A DNA stretch of 9,049 nucleotides from an uncultured Campylobacter sp. (GCA_937875715.1 CALEHZ010000141.1:1-9049), one strand, 5' to 3'. Positions 1 through 6,896 are shown, counted from the first letter of the stretch. Notes: a model not told the origin generated them from the sequence alone. A program made the numbers and translations.

Positions 1-17
1 ACTGCGAAATATTTCAT
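1..17 (-). CDS. aroE: Start of aroE (shikimate dehydrogenase), partial
   Basis: Only the first five codons and two bases of a sixth are present, reading M-K-Y-F-A-(V) from an ATG at 17-15; the rest lies beyond the left edge. Epsilonproteobacterial shikimate dehydrogenases begin with M-K-[FY]-F-A-V-x-G, and aroE follows the SPOR-domain gene in C. jejuni (Cj0404-Cj0405), so sequence and position agree. AroE reduces 3-dehydroshikimate to shikimate with NADPH in the cytosol, in the aromatic amino acid pathway. No Shine-Dalgarno sequence is visible; the ATG is preceded directly by AAAAAATTCAA. It lies after a strong terminator, so it either has a weak promoter of its own or depends on read-through. 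The call rests on very few residues and is tentative. Confidence 0.55.
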
Positions 18-54
18 TTGAATTTTTTGCTTTGTCTTAATGAGTGAATTTTTT

Positions 55-85
55 AAAAAATTCTGCGCCTTTTAGCGCAGAATTT
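55..85 (-). terminator. Rho-independent terminator of the gatC-to-SPOR operon
   Basis: On the minus strand an 11-bp perfect stem (core TTCTGCGC / GCGCAGAA, extended by AAA/TTT) with a six-base loop is followed by six U residues (positions 60-55). It begins only a few bases past the stop codon of the SPOR gene, which is the usual place for an operon-ending terminator. The U tract is half of the 18-bp palindrome GAATTTTTTAAAAAATTC at 46-63. Confidence 0.88.
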
Positions 86-88
86 AGC

Positions 89-877
89 TTATTTTATCTT
101 GTAAATAAAAGCATTTGAAGCAATATCTGCTTTGATTTTACTCAAATTTTCTTTTATTTGTGCGTTGTCAAATGGACCGACTAGCACTTTGATAGTATTT
201 TTGCCATTTACTGTGGTCGCATATGTCTTGTAGCTATAACCGGCATTTTTAAGCTTTTTAAACAAAGGATTATTTTCATCTACTTTGTTTAGGCTTGAGA
301 CTTGGATATAAGTGCCGCTTGGAGCACCAGTCGCTTTCATCTCGCTTGTGCTACTTGGACTAGAGGCTCTAAGCTCTTGTTGTTTTTCTGCCTTTGGCTC
401 AGCTTTTGGTTTTTTGCTTTCAGTTTTTGCTGGCTCTTTAGTTTTTGCTGGCTCTTTAGTTTTTGGCTGAGCTCTTGGCTCATCTTTTGCCTCTATTTTT
501 GGCTCTGTAGTAATTGGCTTTGTAGGTTCAAGCTCGATTTTTACAGGCTCTTTTGTCTCTCTTGGCTCGTTTGGTTCTTTTGCTGGCTCTGGTTCTGGTG
601 CAGGCTCAACAGTGATAGGCACTTGCTCGTATGTTTCAGGGGCTGCTGGAAGTGGCGCAGGAGCTACTGGCTCTTCTGGCAAGATTAGTGAGCCTGCCGG
701 TGCGTTCGCTGGCAATTCTTCTTCATCGCTTGAGTTTAAAAACTTCACCACAATCACCACAATTAAAAACAAAATTACAAGTGAAATTATAGTAGTGATG
801 ATTTTGCGAGCTTTTGAGCTGCCAGTTTCCTCATCTCTTTCTAAGACGATGTCTTGTAGATCTTGATTTTCTTCCAT
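89..877 (-). CDS. SPOR-domain membrane protein
   Basis: Probable septal or cell-envelope peptidoglycan-binding protein of 262 residues; its position matches C. jejuni Cj0404. It has a short acidic cytoplasmic N-terminus, one transmembrane helix (about 27-47), a long Pro/Glu/Lys-rich periplasmic linker (about 50-185) and a C-terminal SPOR domain (about 187-262, opening G-T-Y-I-Q-V and containing V-L-V-G-P-F). SPOR domains bind glycan strands lacking stem peptides and often concentrate at the division site; that role is inferred from the family. The linker has two exact copies of K-E-P-A-K-T. The ATG at 877 is chosen because a near-perfect AAGGAGGA lies four bases upstream. The frame stays open to an ATG at 937, but that start would overlap the previous gene by 50 bases and has no comparable ribosome site. 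It is the last gene of its operon, 10 bases after the DUF1882 gene. Confidence 0.9.
   Translation of the reverse strand: MEENQDLQDIVLERDEETGSSKARKIITTIISLVILFLIVVIVVKFLNSSDEEELPANAPAGSLILPEEPVAPAPLPAAPETYEQVPITVEPAPEPEPAKEPNEPRETKEPVKIELEPTKPITTEPKIEAKDEPRAQPKTKEPAKTKEPAKTESKKPKAEPKAEKQQELRASSPSSTSEMKATGAPSGTYIQVSSLNKVDENNPLFKKLKNAGYSYKTYATTVNGKNTIKVLVGPFDNAQIKENLSKIKADIASNAFIYKIK
422..464 (-). repeat. 18-bp tandem repeat in the SPOR protein linker
   Basis: Two exact 18-bp units (422-439 and 440-457) plus seven bases of a third lie in the coding sequence and encode K-E-P-A-K-T twice. The unit is a multiple of three, so slippage here would change linker length without shifting the frame. Confidence 0.85.
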
Positions 878-881
878 TTTA

Positions 882-889
882 TCCTCCTT
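882..889 (-). promoter_or_regulatory. Ribosome binding site fixing the SPOR gene start
   Basis: Minus strand AAGGAGGA followed by TAAA and ATG at 877. This is the strongest Shine-Dalgarno sequence in the window and overlaps the stop codon of the upstream gene. It decides the start at 877 against the upstream in-frame ATG at 937. Confidence 0.88.
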
Positions 890-1430
890 ACATAAATTTA
901 GACCAGCTTGCGCCACGCTCTTTTTGATATAGCTCATAAGGTAAATTTAGGATTTGAAACTCCCTTGGCATATCAAGGTTTGGAAACATTCTCCAGCTAC
1001 AAGGCATTTTTTGGCTTAAAGTCGCTGAGAGCTTACTAGCTAGCTGATAAGCTTCACTTAGCACGGTGTGGCCTTTGTGAACATAAAGGTGCAAATGCCC
1101 ATTTGTCTTTGTTTTATACGCAGTGAAATTCACAAAGCCCATTTCTCTTAGCATTAGCTGAGCTCTGTGCCAAAAGCGCTCTGGATCGTAGCCATTGTAG
1201 TCAAATACTATGTTTTCAACGATATTTTCTTTTTCATTGATAAGGTCGTGAGCGATCACTTTTTTGCCTTCAAAATGTTCTTTTTGGACAATGTGATTTA
1301 GCTGAGCATCAACACGCTCGTATTTATCAAAAAAATTCTTGCCATTATGCTCGATTTTACGAAGCTTATCTGTCTTTTCATAATAATGGTCGCTAATCAT
1401 CTTAATTAGCGTAAGTTCTACACTTTGCAT
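888..1430 (-). CDS. DUF1882 family protein, function unknown
   Basis: Conserved epsilonproteobacterial protein of 180 residues, matching in position C. jejuni Cj0403 and H. pylori HP0184, both next to glyA. It appears soluble: no signal peptide or membrane segment. The N-terminal third is charged and probably helical. The second half reads strand-helix-strand: I-V-F-D-Y-N (74-79), a helix to G98, then Y-K-T-K-T-N-G-H-L-H-L-Y (105-116), a further helix (about 122-140), and a C-terminal part with R-M-F-P-N-L-D (147-153) and L-P-Y-E-L-Y (163-168). This order resembles the core of archaeo-eukaryotic primase folds (see findings), but that is a guess. The ATG overlaps the glyA stop by one base (TAATG), implying translational coupling; a second Met at residue 11 is a possible alternative start. 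Gene identity is confident, function is not. Confidence 0.85.
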   Translation of the reverse strand: MQSVELTLIKMISDHYYEKTDKLRKIEHNGKNFFDKYERVDAQLNHIVQKEHFEGKKVIAHDLINEKENIVENIVFDYNGYDPERFWHRAQLMLREMGFVNFTAYKTKTNGHLHLYVHKGHTVLSEAYQLASKLSATLSQKMPCSWRMFPNLDMPREFQILNLPYELYQKERGASWSKFM

Positions 1431-2674
1431 TAAAACACCGCCTTATTATAAATTATGAAGTTACGAGCCAAAGCTGTTAATTCTTCTTTAATTTTTGCTT
1501 GTTTTGAAGTATTGTTTATATCATCTAGCACATCAGCTATGCGAGTAGCGATTAGCTCAAACTCATTTTCTTTCATGCCACGAGCGGTTAGAGCTGCTGA
1601 GCCTATGCGAATTCCACTTGTGATAAATGGTGAGCGTTTCTCGCCTGGAACTGTGTTTTTATTTACAGTTATTCCAGCATTTCCTAGTGCGATATCAGCG
1701 TCTTTTCCGCTAAAATCGCGGTCTAAGAAACTTACAAGCACAAGGTGATTATCAGTGCCACCGCTTACTAGGTTATAGCCACGAGCTACTAGCACTTCGC
1801 CAAGCTTTTTAATATTTGCTTTTACTTGCTTAGCATATACTTTCCACTCATCGCTTAGATTGTGTTTAAAGCCTACTGCTTTTGCGGCGATTACATGCAT
1901 AAGTGGTCCGCCTTGAATTCCAGGGAAAATTGAGCTATTGATTTTTTTAGCGAATTCTTCTTCATTTGTCATGATGATACCGCCTCTTGGACCACGCAAA
2001 GTTTTGTGTGTAGTAGAGCTTACCACATGACAATGTGGGAATGGATGAGCATGCTCGCCAGCTACTACAAGTCCTGCGATGTGTGCTACATCAGCAAAAA
2101 GATAAGCTCCAACGCTATCAGCGATTTCTCTGAATTTTCTAAAATCAATCTCTCTTGGATACGCACTTGCGCCACATACTATCATTTTTGGTTTTACGAT
2201 ATTTGCGATATTGGCAACTCTATCATAGTTTATGCGACCATCAAGTTCTACGCCGTAAAAAAAGCTTTCATAGACTTTGCCTGAGCTTGATACTTTTGCG
2301 CCGTGAGTTAGGTGTCCGCCGTGGCTAAGATCCATGCCTAGAATTTTATCACCTGGGTTAATAAACGCACCATAAACACCTTGATTTGCTTGGCTACCAC
2401 TATTTGGCTGAACATTAGCAAAATTACAATTAAATAGCTTTTTACAGCGATCAATAGCGATTTGCTCTATTTCATCTACAAACTCACAACCACCATAATA
2501 GCGCTTTCCAGGATAGCCCTCAGCATATTTGTTTGTAAGCACTGAGCCCATTACTTCCATTACTTCTGGATAAGTAAAATTCTCACTAGCGATCATTTCA
2601 AGGTGATCGCATTGTCTGCTAAGCTCTTTGTCTAAAAGCCCCCAAATTTCCTTATCAAATTCTTTTGCTTCCAT
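1430..2674 (-). CDS. glyA: Serine hydroxymethyltransferase
   Basis: Converts serine and tetrahydrofolate to glycine and 5,10-methylene-tetrahydrofolate in the cytosol, the main source of one-carbon units. The 414-residue length is normal for bacterial SHMT. Visible landmarks are the N-terminal I-A-S-E-N-F (28-33), [13 protein letters not shown] (50-62), the cofactor region [10 protein letters not shown] (116-125), D-V-A-H-I-A-G-L (195-202, with Asp195 and His198 expected to contact pyridoxal phosphate) and [11 protein letters not shown] (222-232), where Lys224 is the Schiff-base lysine. All expected catalytic residues look intact. The ATG has AAGGAG five bases upstream (2680-2685). It lies 30 bases after lysS, an association also seen in Campylobacter and Helicobacter, and its stop overlaps the next start. 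Confidence 0.98.
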   Translation of the reverse strand: MEAKEFDKEIWGLLDKELSRQCDHLEMIASENFTYPEVMEVMGSVLTNKYAEGYPGKRYYGGCEFVDEIEQIAIDRCKKLFNCNFANVQPNSGSQANQGVYGAFINPGDKILGMDLSHGGHLTHGAKVSSSGKVYESFFYGVELDGRINYDRVANIANIVKPKMIVCGASAYPREIDFRKFREIADSVGAYLFADVAHIAGLVVAGEHAHPFPHCHVVSSTTHKTLRGPRGGIIMTNEEEFAKKINSSIFPGIQGGPLMHVIAAKAVGFKHNLSDEWKVYAKQVKANIKKLGEVLVARGYNLVSGGTDNHLVLVSFLDRDFSGKDADIALGNAGITVNKNTVPGEKRSPFITSGIRIGSAALTARGMKENEFELIATRIADVLDDINNTSKQAKIKEELTALARNFIIYNKAVF

Positions 2675-2679
2675 TTTTT

Positions 2680-2698
2680 CTCCTTATTTGAATTTTTT
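2680..2698 (-). promoter_or_regulatory. glyA leader: repeat 13-mer plus Shine-Dalgarno
   Basis: The 30-base lysS-glyA spacer carries AAAAAATTCAAAT followed directly by AAGGAG. The same 13-mer, followed by AAGAG, precedes gatC (6728-6740) and also runs into the ATG of aroE (16-28). The Shine-Dalgarno part is clear; a role for the 13-mer is inference from its repetition. Confidence 0.6.
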
Positions 2699-2704
2699 GA
2701 ATTT

Positions 2705-4198
2705 TTAGTCGTTTTTTGGTCTCATTGCTGGAAATAAAATCACATCTCTAATGCTTTGTTTATTTAGTAGTAGCATTACAAGGCGATCTACGCCAAGTCC
2801 CCATCCAGCAGTTGGTGGCATAGCATATCCAAGTGCTTGGCAGTAGTCTTCGTCCATTTCATGTGCCTCATCATCACCTGCGTTTTTAGCATCAATTTGA
2901 GCTTTAAAACGCTCGTATTGATCTAGTGGATCATTTAGTTCATTAAAGGCATTTGCGATTTCTTTTCCAGCGATAAAGAGCTCAAAGCGCTCAGCAATCT
3001 CGCTATTTTCATCGCTTCTGCGTGAAAGTGGCGAAATGCTAATTGGAAAATCAATGATAAAAGTAGGATTTATAAGCTTGTGTTCTACATAATTATCAAA
3101 TAATTCTGCTTGTAAATGCCCCAAATCTAGCTTATCATTTGCTTCAAAACCATCGGTTTTTAATTTTTGTAAAATTCTAGCTTTATCATTTATAATATCT
3201 TTTGAAATTCCACCTATTTCATGGAGAGCGTCAAGGTATTTTATACGACTGAATTTTCTAGAAAAATCTATCTCATGCTCACCATAAACTAGAATTCTAG
3301 GTAGTTTCAAAAGATCTAATAAAAAGCCAAAAAGCTCTTCTGTTAAATCCATAACTTCAAAATAATCATGCCAAGCCCAGTAAAACTCAATGCTGGTAAA
3401 TTCAGGATTGTGAGTAAGATCCATGCCTTCGTTGCGAAAGCATCTGTTCATCTCAAAAATCGCAGTCATTCCGCCTACGATTAAACGCTTTAAATAAAGC
3501 TCTGGCGCAATTTTTAAGAAAAAATCTACATCAAGTGTGTTGTGATGTGTGATAAATGGTCTTGCGTTTGCCCCACCAGCGATTGGGTGCATCATCGGTG
3601 TCTCAACCTCTAAAAATCCACGCTCTTCAAAGAATTTTCTAATGCCAGAAATAATTTTTGCTCTTTTTACGAAATCATCTCTAACTTCGCTGTTCATTAT
3701 CATATCAAGGTATCTTTGGCGGTAGCGAATTTCAGTGTCGCTTAGTCCGTGGAATTTCTCAGGCAGTGGAGAAAGCGCTTTGCTAGCTAGCACAATTTTA
3801 CTAGCGTGAATGCTAAACTCGCCAGTTTGTGTGATAAAGGCATATCCACTTACTTGGATAATGTCACCAACTTCAAGGTTTTTTTTGAACTTAGCGTATT
3901 CGCTTTCGCCGATTGAACCAAGAGAATAATAAATTTGTATATTCCCACTCTCATCTTCAATATTAGCAAAAGTAGATTTTCCAGCCACTCTTTTTAGCTT
4001 AATTCTACCTGAAATTGTTACTATTTCATCGGCTTTTTTCTCATCGCTATTAAGCTCTTTTATAAAGCTAAATTTTTCTTTAAACTCAGCAATACTCATT
4101 CCACGCTTTAAAAAATGCGGATAAGGATTTGCCCCAAGGCTTTTTAGCTCGTCTTTTTTGGCAATTCTAACGGCTTCTAATTCACTATCAAATATCAT
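2705..4198 (-). CDS. lysS: Lysyl-tRNA synthetase, class II
   Basis: Charges tRNA-Lys with lysine using ATP, in the cytosol, as a homodimer. The 497 residues show the class IIb layout: an N-terminal OB-fold anticodon-binding domain (about 57-135, starting I-V-T-I-S-G-R-I) and a catalytic domain with motif 1 around 188-204 ([12 protein letters not shown]), motif 2 around 254-275 (F-R-N-E-G-M-D, then H-N-P-E-F-T) and motif 3 at 465-477 (G-W-G-L-G-V-D-R-L). The arginines of motifs 2 and 3 that bind ATP are present. The ATG overlaps the fur stop codon as ATGA, with an AAGGG-type ribosome site in the end of fur, so the two are probably coupled. Nothing is missing; the length is ordinary for the family. 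Confidence 0.98.
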   Translation of the reverse strand: MIFDSELEAVRIAKKDELKSLGANPYPHFLKRGMSIAEFKEKFSFIKELNSDEKKADEIVTISGRIKLKRVAGKSTFANIEDESGNIQIYYSLGSIGESEYAKFKKNLEVGDIIQVSGYAFITQTGEFSIHASKIVLASKALSPLPEKFHGLSDTEIRYRQRYLDMIMNSEVRDDFVKRAKIISGIRKFFEERGFLEVETPMMHPIAGGANARPFITHHNTLDVDFFLKIAPELYLKRLIVGGMTAIFEMNRCFRNEGMDLTHNPEFTSIEFYWAWHDYFEVMDLTEELFGFLLDLLKLPRILVYGEHEIDFSRKFSRIKYLDALHEIGGISKDIINDKARILQKLKTDGFEANDKLDLGHLQAELFDNYVEHKLINPTFIIDFPISISPLSRRSDENSEIAERFELFIAGKEIANAFNELNDPLDQYERFKAQIDAKNAGDDEAHEMDEDYCQALGYAMPPTAGWGLGVDRLVMLLLNKQSIRDVILFPAMRPKND

Positions 4199-4674
4199 TT
4201 TTTCCCTTTTTTCTTTTCTTTTTTAGCACATTCATCACAGATTCCATATAATTGCATCAAATGTCCAGTGAGCGTGAAATTATGCTTTTTGGCAATTTCT
4301 ATTTGTCTATTTTCTATCAAACTATCTTCAAACTCTATTATAGCATCACAATTTTTACAAATCATGTGATCATGGTGTGGCTTATTTGCAAGCTCAAATT
4401 TTTTACCATGCGCACCAAAACTAAGTGAAGTTACAATTCCAGCATCTTCAAGCAGATTTAAAGTGCGATAAACAGTGGCAATTCCTATATTCAAGTGCGG
4501 ATGAAGCTCTTTAATATAGGAACACAAATTTTCTGGCGTAATATGAATATTATTGTTATACAAGCATTTGAGCAAAATTTCACGCTGCTTTGTGTATTTA
4601 AGACCATTTTGTTTTAAAATGTCTTTAAATAGCTCTAAAAGACTATTGTATTCGATATTTACTATATTTGACAA
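4195..4674 (-). CDS. fur: Ferric uptake regulator Fur
   Basis: Iron-responsive dimeric repressor that binds DNA when loaded with ferrous iron. The 159 residues show an N-terminal winged helix with the recognition segment [10 protein letters not shown] (63-72) and a C-terminal metal and dimer domain with H-H-D-H (100-103). Two C-x-x-C pairs (Cys106/109 and Cys146/149) should hold the structural zinc; His44, Glu94, His101 and His103 fit the second metal site. The Lys-rich tail is typical of Campylobacter Fur. It starts at TTG (4674-4672) with AAGGA six bases upstream; an in-frame stop lies just before, and the next in-frame Met is residue 104. It has no promoter of its own between cvpA and fur, so expression should come from upstream, which I recall is also the case in C. 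jejuni. PerR is the main alternative, but the pattern and position with lysS and glyA favour Fur. Confidence 0.96.
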   Translation of the reverse strand: MSNIVNIEYNSLLELFKDILKQNGLKYTKQREILLKCLYNNNIHITPENLCSYIKELHPHLNIGIATVYRTLNLLEDAGIVTSLSFGAHGKKFELANKPHHDHMICKNCDAIIEFEDSLIENRQIEIAKKHNFTLTGHLMQLYGICDECAKKEKKKGKK

Positions 4675-4680
4675 AATTCA

Positions 4681-4685
4681 TCCTT
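4681..4685 (-). promoter_or_regulatory. Ribosome binding site for the TTG start of fur
   Basis: AAGGA on the minus strand, six bases before the TTG at 4674 and overlapping the cvpA stop codon (4684-4686). An ATG lies between them at 4681-4679, but it is out of frame and opens no gene, so TTG is the supported start. Confidence 0.75.
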
Positions 4686-5319
4686 AAAGAGCCGTAGCAT
4701 TAGCTTCATTAGTTTTATTATTTTCACCAGTTATAGCACTTGTAGCATCTTGAATTTTTTGATCTACTTGCTCACTTATTTGCTCTTTTGCTTTATCTAC
4801 AGTTTTATTTATATCCTCCGCAATGGCAGCTGTTTTTACGCTTTGATTCATTATAAATTCACCGCTTTGTAACAAAATAGGATAAAAAATACTATTTTGC
4901 GTATAAGGCTGAATTTTTTCATTTATTATCTTTATATTTGAAATAATAAATATAAAAATAGCAAAAACTAAAAAAATCTTAGCACTTCCAACTATAAAAC
5001 CTAAAAGTCTGTCTATAAAGCTAAAACCGCTCATTGAAAGCATTTTGCTAAAAATATAACCAAGCGCAAGGCAAAGCAGCCAAAAAACAATAAGCGTAAC
5101 CAAAAAGCCAAGATGAAACCAAAATGTCTCTTGAATAGCGTAAATATTTTTGCTTACAAATTCACCTACTTCGTTAGCATATCTACTAGCTATAATCACA
5201 CCACCAATTAAGCCGATTATGCCAAAAACTTCTTTAATAAAACCATTCATAAGCCCTTTAATGCCTAAAAGTAGCACCAAGGCTGCTAAAATCAAATCAA
5301 ACCAAACAAAACTTTCCAC
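4684..5319 (-). CDS. CvpA family inner-membrane protein
   Basis: Inner-membrane protein of 211 residues in the CvpA family, named for colicin V production in E. coli; its molecular role is not firmly known and has been tied to envelope integrity. Four hydrophobic helices are visible (about 5-22, 29-45, 67-90, 104-128), with the family signature M-N-G-F-I-K-E-V-F-G (24-33) between the first two. After the last helix comes a polar, Gln/Glu/Lys-rich tail (about 160-211) likely to form a coil. I start it at GTG (5319-5317) because GGGAG lies seven bases upstream; the longer reading from TTG at 5325 would leave only one base between ribosome site and start. The position, just before fur, matches C. 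jejuni Cj0399 and places it two bases after the pilT stop. Confidence 0.88.
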   Translation of the reverse strand: MESFVWFDLILAALVLLLGIKGLMNGFIKEVFGIIGLIGGVIIASRYANEVGEFVSKNIYAIQETFWFHLGFLVTLIVFWLLCLALGYIFSKMLSMSGFSFIDRLLGFIVGSAKIFLVFAIFIFIISNIKIINEKIQPYTQNSIFYPILLQSGEFIMNQSVKTAAIAEDINKTVDKAKEQISEQVDQKIQDATSAITGENNKTNEANATAL

Positions 5320-5321
5320 AA

Positions 5322-6416
5322 TCAAACTCCCATTCCAAGCTGTGATTTTAACTCTTGTAAATTTACAGAATATTTTAATGCCATTTCTTTTGTGATTAAC
5401 CCTGCCCTAATCGCAGTCATCATAGCTTGTGTTTGGGTTTGCATTCTAGTATTTTGTTGATTTAACTGCATTTGCGAGTAAATTTGATGAATTTTATTTT
5501 CACGGATTAGATTTGCTATTGCGTGATTTGAGATTAAAATTTCATGGATTGCCAAGCGACCGCCACCTACTTTTGGTAAAAGCGATTGCGAAATAACAGC
5601 ATTTAGCGATGTTGCTAGCATTACACGCATTTGTGCTTGCTCAGCTTCTGGGTAAGTTTCTATTATACGGTTTATTGTTTGAACGGCTGAGTTTGTGTGA
5701 AGCGTGCCAAATACCAAGTGTCCAGTCTCAGCTGCTGTTAGCGCAATGCTAATCGTCTCTTTATCACGCATCTCACCTATTAGAATTACATCTGGGTCCT
5801 CACGGAGTGCCGAGCGAAGCGCATTTGCGAAACTTTTCGTATCATGCCCTACATTTCTGTGTGAAAAAAGTGAGCGTTTATGGTTGTGATAAAATTCAAC
5901 CGGTTCTTCAATAGTAATTATATGTTTGCGTTCATTTACATTGATTTCATTTAGCATAGCAGCTAGAGTGGTTGATTTACCAGACCCAGTTGGCCCAGTT
6001 ACTAAAACAAGACCTTTTTCTTTTTTAACTAACTCTTTAAAAATATCAGGGGATTTTAAATCATCTAGGCTTGGAATTTCTTCTGGGATTATACGAAATG
6101 CCGCTGCTAGCTCACTTTGTTGATTGTTTAAGCTCATTGTGTAATAATAATTTCCACGAAAGCGCCCAATTCCTTTTCTATTAATAGCAAAATCAAGTTC
6201 TCTGTTTTCTTCTAAATAGCTTTTTTGTGAGTCTGTAATAATGCTATAGCAAAGTCTTTCAATATCGTTTCCATCTAAATTTTGTCCATCTAATTGACGC
6301 AAAATTCCATCAATTCTAATCTGTGGCACAGTGCCTGAAACTAGGTGTAAATCGCTAGCTTTATTTTGCGAAACATTGTATAAAAGGTCATCAATACTAA
6401 TTGTAGAAAAATCCAT
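5322..6416 (-). CDS. pilT: PilT-type retraction ATPase
   Basis: Hexameric cytoplasmic ATPase of the PilT/GspE superfamily. PilT powers retraction of type IV pili for twitching, adhesion and DNA uptake. The 364 residues run through an N-terminal PAS-like domain with A-S-D-L-H-L (20-25), Walker A G-P-T-G-S-G-K-S-T (141-149), the Asp box I-T-I-E-E-P-V-E-F (167-175), Walker B V-I-L-I-G-E-M-R-D (210-218, with Glu215 catalytic) and the His box with T-G-H-L-V-F-G-T-L-H (231-240). The C-terminal A-I-A-N-L-I-R-E (299-306) corresponds to the A-I-R-N-L-I-R-E motif required for retraction, with one Arg replaced by Ala. Lack of the long N-terminal domain of PilB/GspE and the M-R-D after Walker B favour PilT. 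Residues 311-330 are unusually Gln-rich (eight of twenty). ATG at 6416 has AAGGA six bases upstream. No pilus genes are in the window. Confidence 0.93.
   Translation of the reverse strand: MDFSTISIDDLLYNVSQNKASDLHLVSGTVPQIRIDGILRQLDGQNLDGNDIERLCYSIITDSQKSYLEENRELDFAINRKGIGRFRGNYYYTMSLNNQQSELAAAFRIIPEEIPSLDDLKSPDIFKELVKKEKGLVLVTGPTGSGKSTTLAAMLNEINVNERKHIITIEEPVEFYHNHKRSLFSHRNVGHDTKSFANALRSALREDPDVILIGEMRDKETISIALTAAETGHLVFGTLHTNSAVQTINRIIETYPEAEQAQMRVMLATSLNAVISQSLLPKVGGGRLAIHEILISNHAIANLIRENKIHQIYSQMQLNQQNTRMQTQTQAMMTAIRAGLITKEMALKYSVNLQELKSQLGMGV
5327..5331 (-). promoter_or_regulatory. Ribosome binding site deciding the cvpA start
   Basis: Minus strand GGGAG, within the last codons of pilT. 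It is seven bases from the GTG at 5319 but only one base from the in-frame TTG at 5325, so GTG is the more plausible start. Confidence 0.65.
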
Positions 6417-6426
6417 GTTTATTCCT

Positions 6427-6714
6427 TTATTCTATAATTTTTGGCACTTCAAAATATGTTTCATGTGCTTTTGGAGCGTGTTTTAAAATATCTTTAATAA
6501 CTTCGCTTTTGGCTGGGACATCTTCTCTTAATCTTGCGTTTTGCTTGATTGTGCTGATTTCAGCTTGTTCGCCACTTAAATCAAGTTCATCTAGAATTTC
6601 TACAAATCCTACAATTTCGCTGAGTTCTTTTTTAAACTCTTCCTTACGCTGGGCTGGAATTTTCAAGGCTGCGAGCTTTTCAAGCCTGTTTAGCATTTCA
6701 TCTGTGATTGTCAT
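6427..6714 (-). CDS. gatC: Asp/Glu-tRNA amidotransferase subunit C
   Basis: Small subunit of the GatCAB complex, which converts misacylated Glu-tRNA(Gln) and Asp-tRNA(Asn) to Gln-tRNA(Gln) and Asn-tRNA(Asn), needed where glutaminyl- or asparaginyl-tRNA synthetase is absent. It acts as a belt wrapping GatA and GatB. The 95 residues have the normal length and pattern: the opening helix I-T-D-E-M-L-N-R-L-E-K-L-A, then E-F-K-K-E-L-S-E-I-V-G-F-V-E-I-L-D-E-L-D (26-45), and R-L-R-E-D near 61-65. gatA and gatB are not nearby, as is usual in Campylobacter. It is the first gene of the minus-strand operon, about 35 bases from its promoter, and is 10 bases from pilT. The ribosome site (GAG, seven bases upstream) is weak. 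Confidence 0.95.
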   Translation of the reverse strand: MTITDEMLNRLEKLAALKIPAQRKEEFKKELSEIVGFVEILDELDLSGEQAEISTIKQNARLREDVPAKSEVIKDILKHAPKAHETYFEVPKIIE

Positions 6715-6755
6715 TTTACCGCTCTTTATTTGAATTTTTTAAAATTAAAGCCAAA

Positions 6756-6764
6756 ATTATAGCA
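6756..6764 (-). promoter_or_regulatory. Extended -10 promoter for the gatC-fur-lysS operon
   Basis: Minus strand TGCTATAAT is a perfect extended -10 (TGn plus TATAAT), the form most typical of Campylobacter sigma-70 promoters, which lack a strong -35. Upstream sequence is A/T-rich with tracts. Transcription should begin near 6749-6752, leaving a leader of about 35-38 bases before gatC. This is the only strong promoter seen for the eight-gene operon, so it is probably also a source of fur mRNA. Confidence 0.8.
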
Positions 6765-6862
6765 GATTTTTCTCATATTTCAAAGCTTTTTGATAAGTAA
6801 TATAAAAAAATTAAAAAATTCAAAAATTAAAGCATTTTATAAAGAAAAATTAAAAAAAAATG

Positions 6863-6871
6863 TGTTAAAAT
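6863..6871 (+). promoter_or_regulatory. Candidate promoter for the yfgM/bamB-like operon
   Basis: TGTTAAAAT has the TGn spacing and a one-mismatch -10 (TAAAAT at 6866-6871) after a run of A/T tracts. Transcription would begin near 6878, about 30 bases before the TTG start at 6908. A perfect TATAAT at 6883-6888 is an alternative, but it would leave a leader of only about 13 bases, barely covering the ribosome site. The choice between the two is uncertain. Nothing else was recognised in the 193-base gap between gatC and 6908. Confidence 0.5.
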
Positions 6872-6896
6872 GCGTGATTTTATATAATTTAAAACT

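Noticed and set aside
302..866. Plus-strand open frames opposite the SPOR gene
   Set aside because: They are Trp/Cys/Phe-rich or Ser/Gly-rich antisense readings of the Pro/Glu/Lys linker, with no ribosome site or known domain.
878..937. A 20-codon upstream extension of the SPOR gene starting at ATG 937
   Set aside because: It overlaps the DUF1882 coding sequence by 50 bases and has no good ribosome site, while AAGGAGGA sits right before the ATG at 877.
5345..5367. TAAAAT on the minus strand near a 12-bp palindrome (TGTAAATTTACA) at the end of pilT, as a second promoter or operator before cvpA
   Set aside because: The -10 match is imperfect, no TGn precedes it, and AT-rich coding sequence gives such matches often. 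It is worth recalling only if a start site is mapped there.
1455..6733. Plus-strand open frames opposite glyA, cvpA, pilT and gatC
   Set aside because: All are antisense shadows of strongly conserved genes and have no recognisable domains or upstream ribosome sites.
6883..6888. TATAAT as the main -10 for the plus-strand operon
   Set aside because: Its start site would leave about 13 bases before the TTG, barely including the ribosome site; TGTTAAAAT at 6863-6871 gives a more usual leader. It is kept as an alternative only.
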